DNA of 64,000 bases, from assembly GCF_006538725.1 (NCBI RefSeq), contig NZ_BJLQ01000012.1, forward strand, positions 27,361 to 91,360, read 5' to 3'. Shown here one piece after another: positions 45,319 to 55,977 of this stretch. Made by a program: the position numbers and the translations under genes. Every line of letters begins with the position of its first letter. The stretch's first letter is position 1. This DNA is from Cellulomonas gelida (GTDB taxonomy: Bacteria; Actinomycetota; Actinomycetes; Actinomycetales; Cellulomonadaceae). The notes below the pieces were generated by a model. The model saw only the letters and a program-made list of their open reading frames with translations. It searched no databases and was not told the DNA's origin.

Positions 45319-45347
45319 AGTCTAGGCGTAGCGGCCCGTCGCTCCAA
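45319..45347 (-). promoter_or_regulatory. SigA-type promoter for yajC-secD-secF-apt
   Basis: On the minus strand TTGGAG (45347-45342) is separated by exactly 17 bases from TAGACT (45324-45319), a close match to the housekeeping actinobacterial consensus TTGAC-N17-TAnnnT. It ends 33 bases before the yajC start, leaving a short leader. Confidence 0.65.
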
Positions 45348-45416
45348 CGCACGTCCAGGTGCGAAGGTTCCCGCCCGGTGGGGAGCCTGCCACAGATCGG
45401 CGCGCGTCCGACGCCC

Positions 45417-46496
45417 TCAGGCGAACAGCGTGCCCGGGTCACGCGGGGCGGCGAGCCCGAGGTGTGCCCACGTCGCGGGCAGCGCGACCCTGCCGCGCGG
45501 TGTCCGGCCGATCAGGCCCTCGCGCACCAGAAACGGTTCAGCGACCGTCTCGACCGTCTCGGGCTCCTCGCCGACGGCCACCGCCAGGGTCGTCAGGCCC
45601 ACCGGTCCCCCGCCGAACCGCTGGCACAGCGCCTCGAGGACGGACCGGTCGAGGCGGTCGAGGCCGCGCTCGTCGACCTCGTAGACCTCGAGCGCGGCGC
45701 GTGCCGCGGCGAGGCTCAGGGTCCCGTCGCCGCGCACCTCGGCCCAGTCCCGGACGCGGCGCAGGAGCCGGTTCGCGATACGTGGCGTGCCGCGCGAGCG
45801 CGACGCGATCTCGCGCGCCGCCGCCCCCGCGAGCGGCACGCCGAGCAGGCCCGCGGAACGCAGCAGCACCTGCTCGAGCTCGTCCGTCGCGTAGAAGTCG
45901 AGGTGACCGGTGAAGCCGAACCGGTCGCGCAGCGGCGCGGGCAGCAGGCCCGCGCGCGTCGTCGCACCGACGACCGTGAAGGGCGGCAGCGCGAGCGGGA
46001 TCGCCGAGGCCCCCGCGCCCTTGCCGACCATGACGTCGACGCGGAAGTCCTCCATCGCGACGTACAGGAGCTCCTCGGCCGGCCGCGCGATGCGGTGGAT
46101 CTCGTCCAGGAACAGCACCTCGCCCTCCTCGAGCGAGGACAGCACCGCGGCGAGGTCGCCCGCGTGCTGGATCGCGGGCCCGCTCGTCACGCGCAAGGAG
46201 GCGCCGAGCTCGGCCGCGATGATCATCGCGAGCGTGGTCTTGCCCAACCCGGGCGGCCCGGACAGCAGCACGTGGTCCGGCGCCCGGCCGCGGCCGCGCG
46301 CGGCCTGCAGCACCAGGGAGAGCTGTTCGCGCACGACCCGCTGCCCGACGAACTCCGCCATCCGCCGCGGGCGCAGCGCGGCCTCGGCCGCGCGCTCGAG
46401 GTCGTCCGCGCCCGAGCGCACGAGCGACTCCGCCGGGAAGCGCTCGGTCACGAGCTCCTCGTCCGGCTCCGCCGCGTCTCCCCGACGATCAGCCAC
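45417..46496 (-). CDS. ruvB: Holliday junction branch-migration helicase RuvB
   Basis: This 359-residue AAA+ protein has Walker A GPPGLGKT at 80-87, Walker B LFLDEIHR, sensor [19 protein letters not shown] and a C-terminal winged helix ([19 protein letters not shown]). It forms hexameric rings that drive branch migration with RuvA. The GTG start overlaps the ruvA stop by 8 bases; ruvC, ruvA and ruvB are in the usual order. Confidence 0.96.
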   Translation of the reverse strand: MADRRGDAAEPDEELVTERFPAESLVRSGADDLERAAEAALRPRRMAEFVGQRVVREQLSLVLQAARGRGRAPDHVLLSGPPGLGKTTLAMIIAAELGASLRVTSGPAIQHAGDLAAVLSSLEEGEVLFLDEIHRIARPAEELLYVAMEDFRVDVMVGKGAGASAIPLALPPFTVVGATTRAGLLPAPLRDRFGFTGHLDFYATDELEQVLLRSAGLLGVPLAGAAAREIASRSRGTPRIANRLLRRVRDWAEVRGDGTLSLAAARAALEVYEVDERGLDRLDRSVLEALCQRFGGGPVGLTTLAVAVGEEPETVETVAEPFLVREGLIGRTPRGRVALPATWAHLGLAAPRDPGTLFA

Positions 46497-47115
46497 GGAC
46501 GCCGCCGAGCCCGCGCAGCGCGGCCCGCAGCACCGCGGGGACGTCCTCGGCCGTCAGCGGGCCCTCGGTGTCGGCGAGCACGTCGGTCACGGCCTCCTCG
46601 GCGACCTTGGGGTTCCACCCGAGGCCGACGAGCGCGTCGACGACCTGCTGCCTGCGGTCCGTCTCGGTCGGCGTGGGAGCCGCCGCCGCAGCCCCCGCGA
46701 CGGGCACCGCCGACGGCGCGCCCAGGCGGTCCTTGAGCTCGAGGACGATGCGCTGCGCACCCTTGCGGCCGATGCCCGGGACGCGCTCGAGAGCCTTGAG
46801 GTCCTCACCGGCGACCGCGCGGCGCAGACCGTCCGGCGTGTGGACGGCGAGCATGGCGAGCGCGAGTCGCGGCCCGACCCCGCTCACGGTCTGCACGATC
46901 TCGAAGGCCTCGCGCTCGTCGTCCTCGGCGAAGCCGAAGAGCGTGAGCGAGTCCTCCCGCACCACGAGCGACGTGTGCAGGAGCGCCTCCTGGCCGTGCC
47001 GCAGTTGCGCCAGGGTCGCGGGCGTGGCCTGCACGAGCATGCCGACGCCGCCGACCTCCACGACCGCCGAGTCCAGCCGCACCGCGAGGACCGTCCCCCG
47101 CACCGAAGCGATCAC
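46489..47115 (-). CDS. ruvA: Holliday junction DNA-binding protein RuvA
   Basis: This 208-residue protein has domain I ([24 protein letters not shown]), helix-hairpin-helix motifs ([31 protein letters not shown]) and a C-terminal domain III ([19 protein letters not shown]), which contacts RuvB. The linker is Ala/Pro-rich. The GTG start at 47115 has GGAGG 8 bases upstream. ruvC lies 126 bp upstream. Confidence 0.95.
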   Translation of the reverse strand: MIASVRGTVLAVRLDSAVVEVGGVGMLVQATPATLAQLRHGQEALLHTSLVVREDSLTLFGFAEDDEREAFEIVQTVSGVGPRLALAMLAVHTPDGLRRAVAGEDLKALERVPGIGRKGAQRIVLELKDRLGAPSAVPVAGAAAAAPTPTETDRRQQVVDALVGLGWNPKVAEEAVTDVLADTEGPLTAEDVPAVLRAALRGLGGVRG

Positions 47116-47241
47116 CGAGCCACCTCCACCGTTCGACGGGTAACCTTCCCACACGCACGAACAACTGTACGAACGACACGCCCCGACCCGGCCTGGTCCG
47201 GTCCGGCCCGGGCGCACGCTCCCCGGACGAGGTGCCGAACC

Positions 47242-47802
47242 TCAGCGCCGCGCGGCCTGCTCCGCGGCGGCCCACGCGCGCTGCGCGGAGGTCATCGACG
47301 CCGCCGGGCGCTGGGGCGCACCCAGCGCGCCGGCCGGGCGCCACAGGTGGCAGATCGCCAGCGCGAGCGCGTCCGCCGCGTCGGCCGGCCGGGGCAGCTC
47401 GTCGAGCTGCAGGAGGCGCGCGACCATCGTCTGGACCTGCGCCTTGCCCGCGCGGCCGTTGCCCGTGACCGCCGCCTTCACCTCGGACGGCGTGTGCAGC
47501 GCCACCGGGATCCGACGACGCGCGGCGGCGACCATGGCCAGCCCCGCGACCTGCGCGGTGCCCATCACCGTGCGCACGTTGTGCTGGGCGAAGACGCGCT
47601 CGACGGCCACGGCATCGGGAGCGTGCTCCTCGAGCCACTCCTCGATCCGGCGCTCGATCAGGAGCAGCCGCTGGTCGACGTCCAGGTCCGCGCCGGAGGT
47701 CGCCACGCCCACGTGCACGAGCCGCACCCGGCGTCCGGGGAGCCCGTCGACGACACCCAGCCCGCACCGGGTCAGGCCAGGGTCCACGCCGAGAACTCGC
47801 AC
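47242..47802 (-). CDS. ruvC: Crossover junction endodeoxyribonuclease RuvC
   Basis: This 186-residue RNase H-fold resolvase has catalytic acids Asp7 ([10 protein letters not shown]), Glu69 (AVERVF), Asp141 and Asp144 (DAADALALA). It resolves Holliday junctions after RuvAB. The GTG start gives the conserved [10 protein letters not shown]-terminus; the SD is weak. A strong hairpin (47901-47941) separates it from yebC. Confidence 0.94.
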   Translation of the reverse strand: MRVLGVDPGLTRCGLGVVDGLPGRRVRLVHVGVATSGADLDVDQRLLLIERRIEEWLEEHAPDAVAVERVFAQHNVRTVMGTAQVAGLAMVAAARRRIPVALHTPSEVKAAVTGNGRAGKAQVQTMVARLLQLDELPRPADAADALALAICHLWRPAGALGAPQRPAASMTSAQRAWAAAEQAARR

Positions 47803-47900
47803 GCGCGCATCGTCGCACCCGGCTCCCACGCGGGACGGCTCGCAACGCCGCACGCCGCCCACCCGGTGCATCGCCGACGAGCGCGCTCGGGCGAGGACGC

Positions 47901-47941
47901 ACGAGGGGCCGCACCACCTCGCGGGTGGTGCGGCCCCTCGT
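47901..47941 (-). terminator. Terminator hairpin after yebC
   Basis: A perfect 18-bp stem (47901-47918 with 47924-47941) and 5-base loop lie 30 bases past the yebC stop, and 99 bases before the ruvC start. It is the end of the pdxT-yebC unit. Confidence 0.85.
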
Positions 47942-47971
47942 CGCGGTTGTCGTGCGGGACGGACCGGTCGG

Positions 47972-48727
47972 TCAGTCGTCCTCGAGCTCGGCCATGACCT
48001 CGTCGGACGCGTCGAAGTTCGCGTAGACGTTCTGCACGTCGTCCGAGTCCTCCAGCGCGTCGATGAGGCGCAGGATCTTGCGCGCGCCGTCGGCGTCGAC
48101 CTCGATCTGCGTCGCGGGCCAGAACACCACGTCCGCCGAGTCGTACTCGATGCCGGCCTCCTGCAGCGCGGTCCGGACCGGGACCAGGTCGGTCGCCTCG
48201 CTCAGCACCTCGAACTGCTCGCCGAGGTCGGTGACCTCCTCGCCGCCGACCTCGAGGACCGCCTCCATGACGGCCTCCTCGTCGGTGCCCTCCTTGGGCA
48301 CGATGACGACGCCCTTGCGGCTGAAGAGGTAGGAGACCGAGCCAGGGTCGGCCATCTGGCCGCCGTTGCGCGTGAACGCGACGCGCACGTCCGAGGCGGC
48401 CCGGTTGCGGTTGTCGGTCAGGCACTCGACCAGCACCGCGACCCCGCCGGGGCCGTAGCCCTCGTACATGATCGTCTGGTAGTCGGCGCCGCCGGCCTCC
48501 TGGCCGGACCCGCGCTTGAGGGCGCGGTCGATGTTGTCGTTGGGAACCGACGACTTCTTGGCCTTCTGGATCGCGTCGAAGAGCGTGGGGTTACCCGCGG
48601 GGTCACCACCGCCCGTGCGGGCGGCCACCTCGATGTTCTTGACGAGCTTGGCGAAGAGCTTGCCTCGCTTCGCGTCGATCACGGCCTTCTTGTGCTTGGT
48701 GGTGGCCCACTTGGAGTGACCCGACAT
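47972..48727 (-). CDS. YebC/PmpR-family transcriptional or translational regulator
   Basis: This 251-residue protein starts [27 protein letters not shown], the invariant YebC N-terminus, with [22 protein letters not shown] in the middle. Family members have been described as DNA-binding regulators and more recently as factors that help ribosomes through polyproline stretches. The ATG is 7 bases after the pdxT stop. Placement between pdxT and ruvC is a very common actinobacterial order. Confidence 0.95.
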   Translation of the reverse strand: MSGHSKWATTKHKKAVIDAKRGKLFAKLVKNIEVAARTGGGDPAGNPTLFDAIQKAKKSSVPNDNIDRALKRGSGQEAGGADYQTIMYEGYGPGGVAVLVECLTDNRNRAASDVRVAFTRNGGQMADPGSVSYLFSRKGVVIVPKEGTDEEAVMEAVLEVGGEEVTDLGEQFEVLSEATDLVPVRTALQEAGIEYDSADVVFWPATQIEVDADGARKILRLIDALEDSDDVQNVYANFDASDEVMAELEDD

Positions 48728-48734
48728 GCGCTCG

Positions 48735-49340
48735 TTACCCCTGGCTGTCGCGGACGATCTGGACGAAGAGACGGTGCACCCGGGTGTCACCGGTGACCTC
48801 CGGGTGGAACGAGGTCACGAGCAGCGGTCCCTGGCGGACCGCCACGATCCTACCGGCGGCTGGACCTGCTTCGACGCGCCCGACCACCGTGGCGGCCGGG
48901 CCGACCTCCTCGACCCAGGGCGCTCGGATGAACACGGCGTGCAACGGGCCGTCGTCCACACCCTCGATCGACAGGTCAGTCTCGAACGAGTCGACCTGCC
49001 TACCGAACGCGTTGCGGCGCACCGTCATGTCGACCCCGCCGAGGGTCTGCTGCCCCTCGATGCCGCCCAGCACCCGGTCGGCGAGCAGGATCATGCCGGC
49101 GCACGAGCCGTAGGCGGGCATCCCCGCCCGCAGTCGCTCCCGGACCGGGTCGAACAGGTCGAACGCGCGCAGGAGCTTGTCGATCGTCGTCGACTCCCCA
49201 CCCGGGATGACGAGCGCGTCGACGGCGTCGAGCTCGGAGACCCGACGCACGGGCACGGCGCGAGCGCCCTCGGTCTCGAGGGCGTGCGCGTGCTCACGCA
49301 CGTCACCCTGCAGCGCAAGGACACCGACGGTCACAGTCAC
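48735..49340 (-). CDS. pdxT: Pyridoxal 5'-phosphate synthase glutaminase subunit PdxT
   Basis: This 201-residue class I glutaminase has oxyanion loop PGGESTT, nucleophile Cys80 in GSCAGM, and His179/Glu181 in SFHPEVTGD. It releases ammonia from glutamine for PdxS. The GTG start is followed by a second in-frame GTG two codons later, so the exact start is uncertain. pdxS is 2.6 kb upstream on the same strand rather than adjacent. Confidence 0.95.
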   Translation of the reverse strand: MTVTVGVLALQGDVREHAHALETEGARAVPVRRVSELDAVDALVIPGGESTTIDKLLRAFDLFDPVRERLRAGMPAYGSCAGMILLADRVLGGIEGQQTLGGVDMTVRRNAFGRQVDSFETDLSIEGVDDGPLHAVFIRAPWVEEVGPAATVVGRVEAGPAAGRIVAVRQGPLLVTSFHPEVTGDTRVHRLFVQIVRDSQG

Positions 49341-49371
49341 GTCGCAGATCCTAGGTCGCCGTCGCGGGTGC

Positions 49372-50556
49372 TCAGCGCGCGGCGGCTGCGCGCAGACCGC
49401 TGCCCGACGCCGTGCGGACCTCGTCGGCCAGGTGCGTCAGGCCGTCGAGCAGCGCGGACCGGGACGCGGCCAGGCTCACGCGCACCATCCCGTCCGCACC
49501 GACGCCGAACGTCGACCCCGGGGCGACCGCGACGTGCCGACGCGCGAGCAGCCGCCGCGCGAACGCCTCGGTCTCGGTCGTGCCCACGTCGACCATCAGG
49601 TAGAAGGCACCGTCGGGCTCGGAGAACCGCAGACCGCGCGAGGTCAACAGCTCGGCCGCGGCGTCCCGCCGGTCCCAGTACGACTCGACGGCGTCGTGCA
49701 CCCACTCCTGCGAGCCCTCGAGGGCCGCGAGGGCCGCGTGCTGGCCCACCGTCGACGGGCACGAGACGGTCGCCTCCGCGATCTGGCCGACGAGGTCGAC
49801 GAGCTCGGGCCGCGGAAGCGCCACGAGCCCGACGCGCCAGCCGGTCATCGCGTACGTCTTCGACATGGAGTGGAAGACGAGCACGCGGCCGTCGGTGTCG
49901 TACGCCGCGGGGCTCACGTGCGGGGTGCCGAACGTGATCGCCTCGTAGCACTCGTCGGACAGCAGCCACAGGTCGTGCCGACGCGCGAGCTCGACGAGCG
50001 CCTCGACGGTCGCCGCCGGGTACACGGCGCCGGTCGGGTTGTTCGGCGAGCACACGACGATCGCGCGCGTGTGCGGCGTGATCGCTGCCTCGACGTCGGC
50101 GATGCGCGGGACGAAGCCGTCGCTCGCCCGTGCGAGGTACGTCGTCGGGACCGCGCCGCACGCGTGCGCGGACATCGCCCAGTTGGGGAACGTGGGGTCG
50201 GGCAGCAGGATCTCGTCACCCGGCCCGAGGATCGCGGACATCACCATCGCGAGCCCGTGCATCGCACCGTGCGTCACGACGACCGCGTCGGCGTCCACGC
50301 GCGCGCCTGAGCGCTTCGCGATCCGCTCCGCGCCGGCCGCCCGCAGCTCGGCCAGGCCGATGCTCGAGCAGTAGCCCGTCTCGCCGCGCGAGGCGGCACG
50401 CGCGACCGCGTCGACGACGTGGTGCGGCAGCACCGCGTCGGGTTCGCCGATCTCGAGGTGGACGGCCGCGGGGTCACGCAGGGCGAGGTCCATGAGCGTG
50501 CGGATGCCGCTGCGCGGGATCGCGCGCGAGGGCGAGGAGGACGAGGCGATCGGCAT
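49372..50556 (-). CDS. Class I/II PLP-dependent aminotransferase
   Basis: This 394-residue fold-type I enzyme has EIGEPD at the N-terminus, NNPTG (172-176), cofactor residues Asp201 and Tyr204 in SDECYE, PLP Lys233 in [14 protein letters not shown], and Arg in GMVRVSLA. Substrate is not evident; aspartate/aromatic or alanine-type amino acids are possible. It needs PLP and lies between the two PLP synthase genes, 31 bases upstream of pdxT on the same strand, so it may be co-transcribed with pdxT. Confidence 0.88.
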   Translation of the reverse strand: MPIASSSSPSRAIPRSGIRTLMDLALRDPAAVHLEIGEPDAVLPHHVVDAVARAASRGETGYCSSIGLAELRAAGAERIAKRSGARVDADAVVVTHGAMHGLAMVMSAILGPGDEILLPDPTFPNWAMSAHACGAVPTTYLARASDGFVPRIADVEAAITPHTRAIVVCSPNNPTGAVYPAATVEALVELARRHDLWLLSDECYEAITFGTPHVSPAAYDTDGRVLVFHSMSKTYAMTGWRVGLVALPRPELVDLVGQIAEATVSCPSTVGQHAALAALEGSQEWVHDAVESYWDRRDAAAELLTSRGLRFSEPDGAFYLMVDVGTTETEAFARRLLARRHVAVAPGSTFGVGADGMVRVSLAASRSALLDGLTHLADEVRTASGSGLRAAAAR

Positions 50557-50727
50557 GGCCCGACGGTACGCGCGTCAGGTCACGAGCAGGTTACCGACCA
50601 GTACGGTCGCGTCGCGGCGCATCGGCCGGGGCCTGCGACCGCGCCCGTCTCGCCCTGCGCGAGGCGCGGGGCTAGTGTCCGAGACGAACGGCCGCAGCCA
50701 GCGGGCACCTCGTAGCGAGGTCCGACG

Positions 50728-51258
50728 ATGAGCGAGATCGACGAGATCCTGGCCCAGATCCCCCTGCCCTCCCTCGCAGCGCAGCTCGGCGTCGACGAGC
50801 GGACGGCCGAGGCTGCGGTGCGCAGCGCACTGCCCGCCCTCGTGGGCGGTCTGCAGTCGAACGCCGCGAGTCCCGACGGCGCGGCATCGCTCGCGGGCGC
50901 GATCGAGCAGCACCCCGCGACGCTCTTCGACGGCGGGCTCGACCTGGGCGGGCTCGACCTCGACGACGGCGCCAAGATCCTCGGGCACATCTTCGGCGGC
51001 GGCACGGACCAGGTGGCGCAGCAGGTCGATGCCGACATGGGCGCGCAGCTCGGCGGCGTGCCCGAGGGCGCTGCCGGGCTCGGTGGCGGGTCGGGCTCGC
51101 TCGTCTCACGCCTGCTGCCCATGCTCGCGCCGATCGTCATGGCGTTCCTGGCCAAGCGCCTGCAGGGCGGCGGCGGCCCGACGAGCTCCGCACCCTCGTC
51201 GGGCGGCGGGCTGCAGGACATGCTGGGCTCGATCCTCGGCGGGCTCGGCGGTCGCTGA
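50728..51258 (+). CDS. DUF937-domain protein
   Basis: This 176-residue protein is glycine-rich. It begins SEIDEILAQIPLPSLAAQLGVDERTAEAAVRSALPALVGGL, the DUF937 start, with GAKILGHIFGGGTDQVAQQV and a C-terminal hydrophobic LLPMLAPIVMAFLAKRL plus GGGLQDMLGSILGGLGG. The family function is unknown. It is the only plus-strand gene between 41 and 59.9 kb and converges on the Nudix gene with a 12-base gap. Confidence 0.85.
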   Translation: MSEIDEILAQIPLPSLAAQLGVDERTAEAAVRSALPALVGGLQSNAASPDGAASLAGAIEQHPATLFDGGLDLGGLDLDDGAKILGHIFGGGTDQVAQQVDADMGAQLGGVPEGAAGLGGGSGSLVSRLLPMLAPIVMAFLAKRLQGGGGPTSSAPSSGGGLQDMLGSILGGLGGR

Positions 51259-51270
51259 CCGCCGGGGCAG

Positions 51271-51945
51271 TCACTCGCGCGCGAGACCCAGGTGCCGCGT
51301 GGTGCCGTCCCACACGGGCAGCAGGCTCGCCACGAGGGCGGCCAGGCCCTCGGGGAAGACCTCGATGTCGACCGCGGCGAGATCCGCGAGCGTCCACCAG
51401 CGCAGCTCGTCGATCACGTCCTGCTCGAGCGCCGTCCAGCCGGAACGGTCCTCGACGACGAACGACGACGAGGGCACGCGCGCGAGGAAGATCTCCTCGT
51501 CCTGCCGGCAGTGCTCGAAGTAGAAGTCGAAGATCGCCGAACGCGTGAAGACCGGGCCGCTCACGTCGTCGGCCGCGAGCACGATCCCTGACTCCTCGCG
51601 CACCTCACGCACCGCCGCGTCGAGCGCCGACTCGCCGGCGTCGATGCCACCGCCGATGGTGAACCACCACGAGCGCTCGGGCTGATCGGCGTCGTGCCCG
51701 CGGATCAGGAGCACACGGTCGTCCTCGTCGAGCAGGATCACGCGTGCGGCGCGGCGGAACAGCAGGCCGTCGGCGCCGCGCGTCCACTCGGGACCAAGGG
51801 CGTGCACCGGTCCCCCGCGTCCCGCGTCGACGTCCACCGCCGCAGCCGGAGCGGCGTGGTCGGCAGGGCCGGGCGGATCAGCGGGCACGACGAAGGCCGC
51901 GGGCTCGTCGTCGCCCGCGGCCCTCGTCGACACGTCTGAGGTCAC
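51271..51945 (-). CDS. Nudix hydrolase
   Basis: This 224-residue protein has an N-terminal proline/alanine-rich extension of about 60 residues, then a Nudix fold with the box [23 protein letters not shown] (Gx5Ex7REVxEESG) complete. It should cleave a nucleoside diphosphate derivative; the substrate is not predictable. The GTG start overlaps the pdxS stop by 4 bases, so it is co-translated with pdxS. A dinucleotide or damaged-cofactor substrate is only a guess. Confidence 0.88.
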   Translation of the reverse strand: MTSDVSTRAAGDDEPAAFVVPADPPGPADHAAPAAAVDVDAGRGGPVHALGPEWTRGADGLLFRRAARVILLDEDDRVLLIRGHDADQPERSWWFTIGGGIDAGESALDAAVREVREESGIVLAADDVSGPVFTRSAIFDFYFEHCRQDEEIFLARVPSSSFVVEDRSGWTALEQDVIDELRWWTLADLAAVDIEVFPEGLAALVASLLPVWDGTTRHLGLARE

Positions 51946-52868
51946 CAGCCCCGCTCGGCCAGCCGGTGCGGGACGGGCACGTCGTCGACGTTGATGCCGA
52001 CCATCGCCTCACCCAGTCCGCGCGAGACCTTGGCGATGACGTCGGCGTCGTCGAAGAACGTGGTCGCCTTGACGATCGCGGCGGCGCGCTCCGCCGGGTT
52101 CCCGGACTTGAAGATGCCCGAGCCGACGAAGACGCCCTCCGCACCGAGCTGCATCATCATCGCCGCGTCCGAGGGCGTCGCGATGCCGCCCGCGGTGAAG
52201 AGCACGACGGGCAGCTTGCCGGCGGTCGCGACCTCCTTGACGAGCTCGTACGGCGCCTGCAGGTCCTTCGCCGCGAGGTACAGCTCGTCCTCGGGCAGCG
52301 AGGTGAGGCGGCGGATCTCGTCGCGCAGCGTGCGCATGTGCGTCGTCGCGTTGGAGACGTCACCCGTGCCGGCCTCGCCCTTCGAGCGGATCATCGCGGC
52401 GCCCTCGGTGATCCGGCGCAGCGCCTCACCCAGGTTGGTGGCACCGCAGACGAAGGGCACCGTGAACGCCCACTTGTCGATGTGGTGCGCGTAGTCCGCG
52501 GGCGTGAGGACCTCGGACTCGTCGATGTAGTCGACCCCGAGGCTCTGCAGCACCTGCGCCTCGACGAAGTGGCCGATCCGAGCCTTCGCCATGACGGGGA
52601 TCGAGACCGCCTCGATGATGCCGTCGATCAGGTCCGGGTCGCTCATGCGCGCGACGCCGCCCTGCGAGCGGATGTCCGCCGGCACGCGCTCGAGCGCCAT
52701 GACGGCCACGGCGCCCGCGTCCTCGGCGATCTTCGCCTGCTCGGCGTTGACGACGTCCATGATGACGCCGCCCTTGAGCATCTCCGCCATGCCTCGCTTG
52801 ACACGCGCGGTGCCGATGACGCCGGCCGCGTCGCTCGTCGGGGTGGGCTGGCTGTTGTCGCTGGTCAC
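51942..52868 (-). CDS. pdxS: Pyridoxal 5'-phosphate synthase lyase subunit PdxS
   Basis: This 308-residue TIM-barrel enzyme starts at [43 protein letters not shown] after a 22-residue lead. The catalytic lysines lie in [11 protein letters not shown] and [11 protein letters not shown]. It makes PLP from ribose 5-phosphate, glyceraldehyde 3-phosphate and PdxT-derived ammonia. GTG start with GAGG 6 bases upstream. It forms a coupled pair with the Nudix gene. Confidence 0.97.
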   Translation of the reverse strand: MTSDNSQPTPTSDAAGVIGTARVKRGMAEMLKGGVIMDVVNAEQAKIAEDAGAVAVMALERVPADIRSQGGVARMSDPDLIDGIIEAVSIPVMAKARIGHFVEAQVLQSLGVDYIDESEVLTPADYAHHIDKWAFTVPFVCGATNLGEALRRITEGAAMIRSKGEAGTGDVSNATTHMRTLRDEIRRLTSLPEDELYLAAKDLQAPYELVKEVATAGKLPVVLFTAGGIATPSDAAMMMQLGAEGVFVGSGIFKSGNPAERAAAIVKATTFFDDADVIAKVSRGLGEAMVGINVDDVPVPHRLAERGW

Positions 52869-53029
52869 GTCAAGCCTCGCAGAGAAAAGGTGCGGTCACT
52901 GGTGGTGTGCGGTCCGGAGGCGGTCGGGGCGCGCCCTGTCAGCTGCCTACCGGGACGAGCCGGCGGGCTCCACGACGGACCGAACCTCGCCATCGTAATG
53001 CGTGCCGTGAGCCGCACGGCGCGACCGTC

Positions 53030-53089
53030 TCACGGGCGGCAGGGTCACGGGCAGCAGCCTCACGGGCGGCAGCCTCACGGGCAGCAGAC
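53030..53089. repeat. Four-copy 15-bp tandem repeat
   Basis: Units TCACGGGCGGCAGGG, TCACGGGCAGCAGCC, TCACGGGCGGCAGCC and TCACGGGCAGCAGAC run head to tail, alternating G and A at position 9. They occupy the gap between pdxS and the next gene; no supported gene covers them. Confidence 0.85.
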
Positions 53090-53102
53090 CGGTGAGGGTC
53101 GG

Positions 53103-53762
53103 TCAGCCGACGCCGGGCCGCGGCAGCGCGGACGGCCACGCGTCATCGAGCTCGAGCGTCCGCGGCTCGGGGGCGTGCCCCGCGAGGCGCAGGAGCCGCA
53201 CGAACCGCCCGCGGCGCACGCGCTGGGTCTGCAGCACGGCCTCGTTGTGGAAGCGGCGCGCGATCTCGGCCCGGTACCAGGCGGAGCTGAGCGCGTCGAG
53301 CAGCTCGACGCCGCCCGGCTCCGCGCTCACGGTCGCGACCTCGTCGGGCGCGCCGAGCACCTCGCGCAGCGTCGCGCTGAGCTCGCTCTCGACCTGCCCG
53401 CGCTCCTCCTCGTCGCCCGAGGCGGCCGGTGAGGACAGCGCGCGGTCGGCGCTGCCGCGCGGGTCGGAGAGCAGGAGCGCGAGCAGCTCGGGCGGACCGT
53501 CCGTGCCTCCGCTCGTCCCCTCGGCGCCGAGCGCGGCCCACGCGGCCTCGCCCACGAGCACGGACGAGACCGGGTCGAGCAGGCCCGACGTCGCCAGCGC
53601 CGCCGCGGCGGTCGCACGACGCACGAGCTGGGCCTCGACGACGCTGCGCGACGCACCGACCTTGCGGTGCAGCCGGTCGAGCCGGGAGGCCGCGACCCAC
53701 ACCGACCACACGAGCAGGCCGAGGACGAGCACCACGACGACCGCGATCTCGGACCATGTCAT
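53103..53762 (-). CDS. LemA-like membrane-anchored protein of unknown function
   Basis: This 219-residue protein has an N-terminal membrane helix (EIAVVVVLVLGLLVWSVWVAA) followed by long helices (SRLDRLHRKVGASRSVVEAQLVRRATAAAALATSG), similar in plan to LemA proteins, and a C-terminal helical part with WYRAEIARRFHNEAV. I am not certain of the LemA relationship. The ATG overlaps the pimA stop by 4 bases, so it is the last gene of the thrS-to-pimA operon, hinting at a membrane-lipid or envelope role. Confidence 0.7.
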   Translation of the reverse strand: MTWSEIAVVVVLVLGLLVWSVWVAASRLDRLHRKVGASRSVVEAQLVRRATAAAALATSGLLDPVSSVLVGEAAWAALGAEGTSGGTDGPPELLALLLSDPRGSADRALSSPAASGDEEERGQVESELSATLREVLGAPDEVATVSAEPGGVELLDALSSAWYRAEIARRFHNEAVLQTQRVRRGRFVRLLRLAGHAPEPRTLELDDAWPSALPRPGVG

Positions 53763-54988
53763 CGACCCTCACCCCGGCTCTCGCGACCACGCCGCAGCTC
53801 GAGGATCCGGGCGCCGCGCAGCGAGGACGGGTCCTCGCCCACCGGGGCGTCCCGGCCCGCGACGGCCATCTCGTACACGGCCAGCACCTGGTCGGTCACG
53901 GCGGACCAGTCGTACCGGCGCACGACCGCGTGGGCGTGCGTCGCCACCTTCTCCCGCAGCGCGGCGTCGCCCAGGACGCGCACGAGCGTGCGGGCCAGGT
54001 CGTCGGAGTCGCCCGTGCGGAACAGCACGCCCGCGGCGCCGTCGTCGAGCACGCGCGAGAACGCGCCGAGATCGCTCGCGACGACCGCCGCCCCCGCGCT
54101 CATGGCCTCGACGAGCACGATGCCGAAGCTCTCGCCGCCCGTCTGCGGCGCCACGTACACGTCGACCGACGCGAGCAGCCGCGCCTTGTCCTCGTCGGAG
54201 ACACCGCCCAGGAACTCGACGGCGCCCGCCTGCTCCCCGAGGACCTCGCGCGCCTGCTCCTCGCCGCTGTCGCCCCGACCGGCCACCAGGAACCTCGCGC
54301 CCGGCACGTGTGCGAGCACCTCACGCACCGCGCCGAGCAGGACGCCGAGCCCCTTGCGCGGCTCGTCGAGCCGGCCGAGGAACGCGATCGTCGGGGCCTG
54401 CGGCGTGCCGGTCCAGCGCGCGTCCGGCTCGGCCTGCTCGAACAGGTCGACGTAGACGCCGTTCGGGATGACGACGGCGTCGCCGCCGAGGTGGTCGACG
54501 AGCGTGCGGCGTGCGTCCTCGGACACCGCGATCCGCGCCGAGATCTTCTCGAGCGACTGGCGCACGAGCGGGAACGCGACCTGGAGCGACCGTGAGCGCA
54601 CGGTCGAGGTGTGGAACGTGGCGACCACGGGACCGTCGGCGATCCACAGCGCGAGCATCGACAGGCTGGGCGTCACCGGCTCGTGCAGGTGCAGCACGTC
54701 GAACTGCCCCTGCTCGAGCCACTTGCGCGTGCGGGCGGCCGTCACGGGCCCGAACGTCAGCCGCGCGACCGAGCCGTTGTACCGGACCGGGACGGCACGT
54801 CCGGCGGCCGTGAGGTAGTCCGGGACCGGCGTGTCGTCGTCGGCGGGCGCGAGGACCTCGACCGTGTGGCCGCGGGACAGCAGCGCCTCGGCCAGGTCGC
54901 GCACGTGGAACTGGACGCCACCGGGCACGTCGAACGAGTAGGGGCACACGATGCCGACGCGCAACGGCCGGGTCGGAGTCGTCGTCAT
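53759..54988 (-). CDS. pimA: Phosphatidylinositol alpha-mannosyltransferase PimA
   Basis: This 409-residue GT4-family, GT-B fold protein starts LRVGIVCPYSFDVPGGVQFHVRDLAEAL, the PimA N-terminus, with HLHEPVTPSLSMLAL, FLGRLDEPRKGLGVLL and the EX7E motif in ESFGIVLVEAM. It adds the first mannose from GDP-mannose to phosphatidylinositol. It overlaps patA and the downstream gene by 4 bases each. The pgsA-patA-pimA order is the canonical phosphatidylinositol-mannoside cluster. Confidence 0.93.
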   Translation of the reverse strand: MTTTPTRPLRVGIVCPYSFDVPGGVQFHVRDLAEALLSRGHTVEVLAPADDDTPVPDYLTAAGRAVPVRYNGSVARLTFGPVTAARTRKWLEQGQFDVLHLHEPVTPSLSMLALWIADGPVVATFHTSTVRSRSLQVAFPLVRQSLEKISARIAVSEDARRTLVDHLGGDAVVIPNGVYVDLFEQAEPDARWTGTPQAPTIAFLGRLDEPRKGLGVLLGAVREVLAHVPGARFLVAGRGDSGEEQAREVLGEQAGAVEFLGGVSDEDKARLLASVDVYVAPQTGGESFGIVLVEAMSAGAAVVASDLGAFSRVLDDGAAGVLFRTGDSDDLARTLVRVLGDAALREKVATHAHAVVRRYDWSAVTDQVLAVYEMAVAGRDAPVGEDPSSLRGARILELRRGRESRGEGR

Positions 54989-55977
54989 GGCCGTGCCGTC
55001 CCGTCACGGTCGGTGGTGGCCCGCTGCGCCGTGCGTGCCTTCGTGGCGGCGTACCGCTCGGGGTCGAGGTCCTCGACGAAGATCCGCTGCAGCATGTGCC
55101 AGTCCTGCGAGGAGGCCGCGATGCCGGCAGCGAGCCGGTCCACCCACGCCTGGGTGAGCACCCCCACGCGTTCGGCACGCGGCACGTCGTCCGCGACGGG
55201 TTCGACCGGGTCGAACGTGACGCAGATGCCCCACGGGGTGCGCGCGCGGCGTCGGCGCTCGCCGTGCAGCCGTTCATAGGTGATGACTGTCGTCACCAGA
55301 GGCGCCCCGGTCGCCAGGGAGAGCGCGGCCGGTCCCGCTGCGACGCGGGCCTGGCGGCCGAACAGGTCGACCTCGATGCCGCTGTGGGTGAGGTCGCGGT
55401 CGGCGAGCAGCGGGACCAGGCCCGGACCGCCCGTGCGCACGACGCGCACGAGCTCGCGGAACACGTCGCCGTCGCCGAGCGGCAGGATGCGCAGCCCGAT
55501 GCACTCGCGGAACCGCAGGAACTCCTCGAACACCTCGGGCGGTTCGAGGCGCTCCGCCACGGTCGTGACGGGTGCGACGGCGCGCGTCGCCCAGGCCCCC
55601 GCGAGGTCCCAGTTGCCGAGGTGACCGAGCGCGAGGACGACGGCCCGACCGTCCTGGACGTGCCGCACCACGTGCTCCAGGCCGACCGCACGCACCCGCG
55701 CGTCGATCTGCTCGGCGCTCGCACCGCTGAGCGCGAACGCCTCGCTGAAGTAGCGCAGGTACGAGCGCATGCCCGCACGGGACAGCCGCCGCACCTGCGA
55801 CCGGCTGAGGTCGGGCCGCACGCGCGCGAGGTTCGCCTCGAGCCGCCGCACACCGCTCCCGCGGCGCAGCCATGCCACGTCGGCCCCGAGGGCAGCCGCG
55901 CCGCGCAGCAGCGGTCCGGGCAGGCGCGGGGCGTGCCGCCACGCGAAGCCGTACAGCGCGCCGACGTCGAGGCTCAC
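54985..55977 (-). CDS. patA: Phosphatidylinositol mannoside acyltransferase
   Basis: This 330-residue LpxL/HtrB-type acyltransferase has the catalytic HX4D motif at His119-Asp124 (GHLGNWDLAG) and PLLADRDLTHSGIEVDLFGR downstream. It acylates the mannose of PIM1/PIM2. The GTG start is in a GTGA overlap with pgsA; codons further upstream are the other reading frame of pgsA. It may be peripheral at the inner membrane face. Confidence 0.9.
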   Translation of the reverse strand: MSLDVGALYGFAWRHAPRLPGPLLRGAAALGADVAWLRRGSGVRRLEANLARVRPDLSRSQVRRLSRAGMRSYLRYFSEAFALSGASAEQIDARVRAVGLEHVVRHVQDGRAVVLALGHLGNWDLAGAWATRAVAPVTTVAERLEPPEVFEEFLRFRECIGLRILPLGDGDVFRELVRVVRTGGPGLVPLLADRDLTHSGIEVDLFGRQARVAAGPAALSLATGAPLVTTVITYERLHGERRRRARTPWGICVTFDPVEPVADDVPRAERVGVLTQAWVDRLAAGIAASSQDWHMLQRIFVEDLDPERYAATKARTAQRATTDRDGTARP

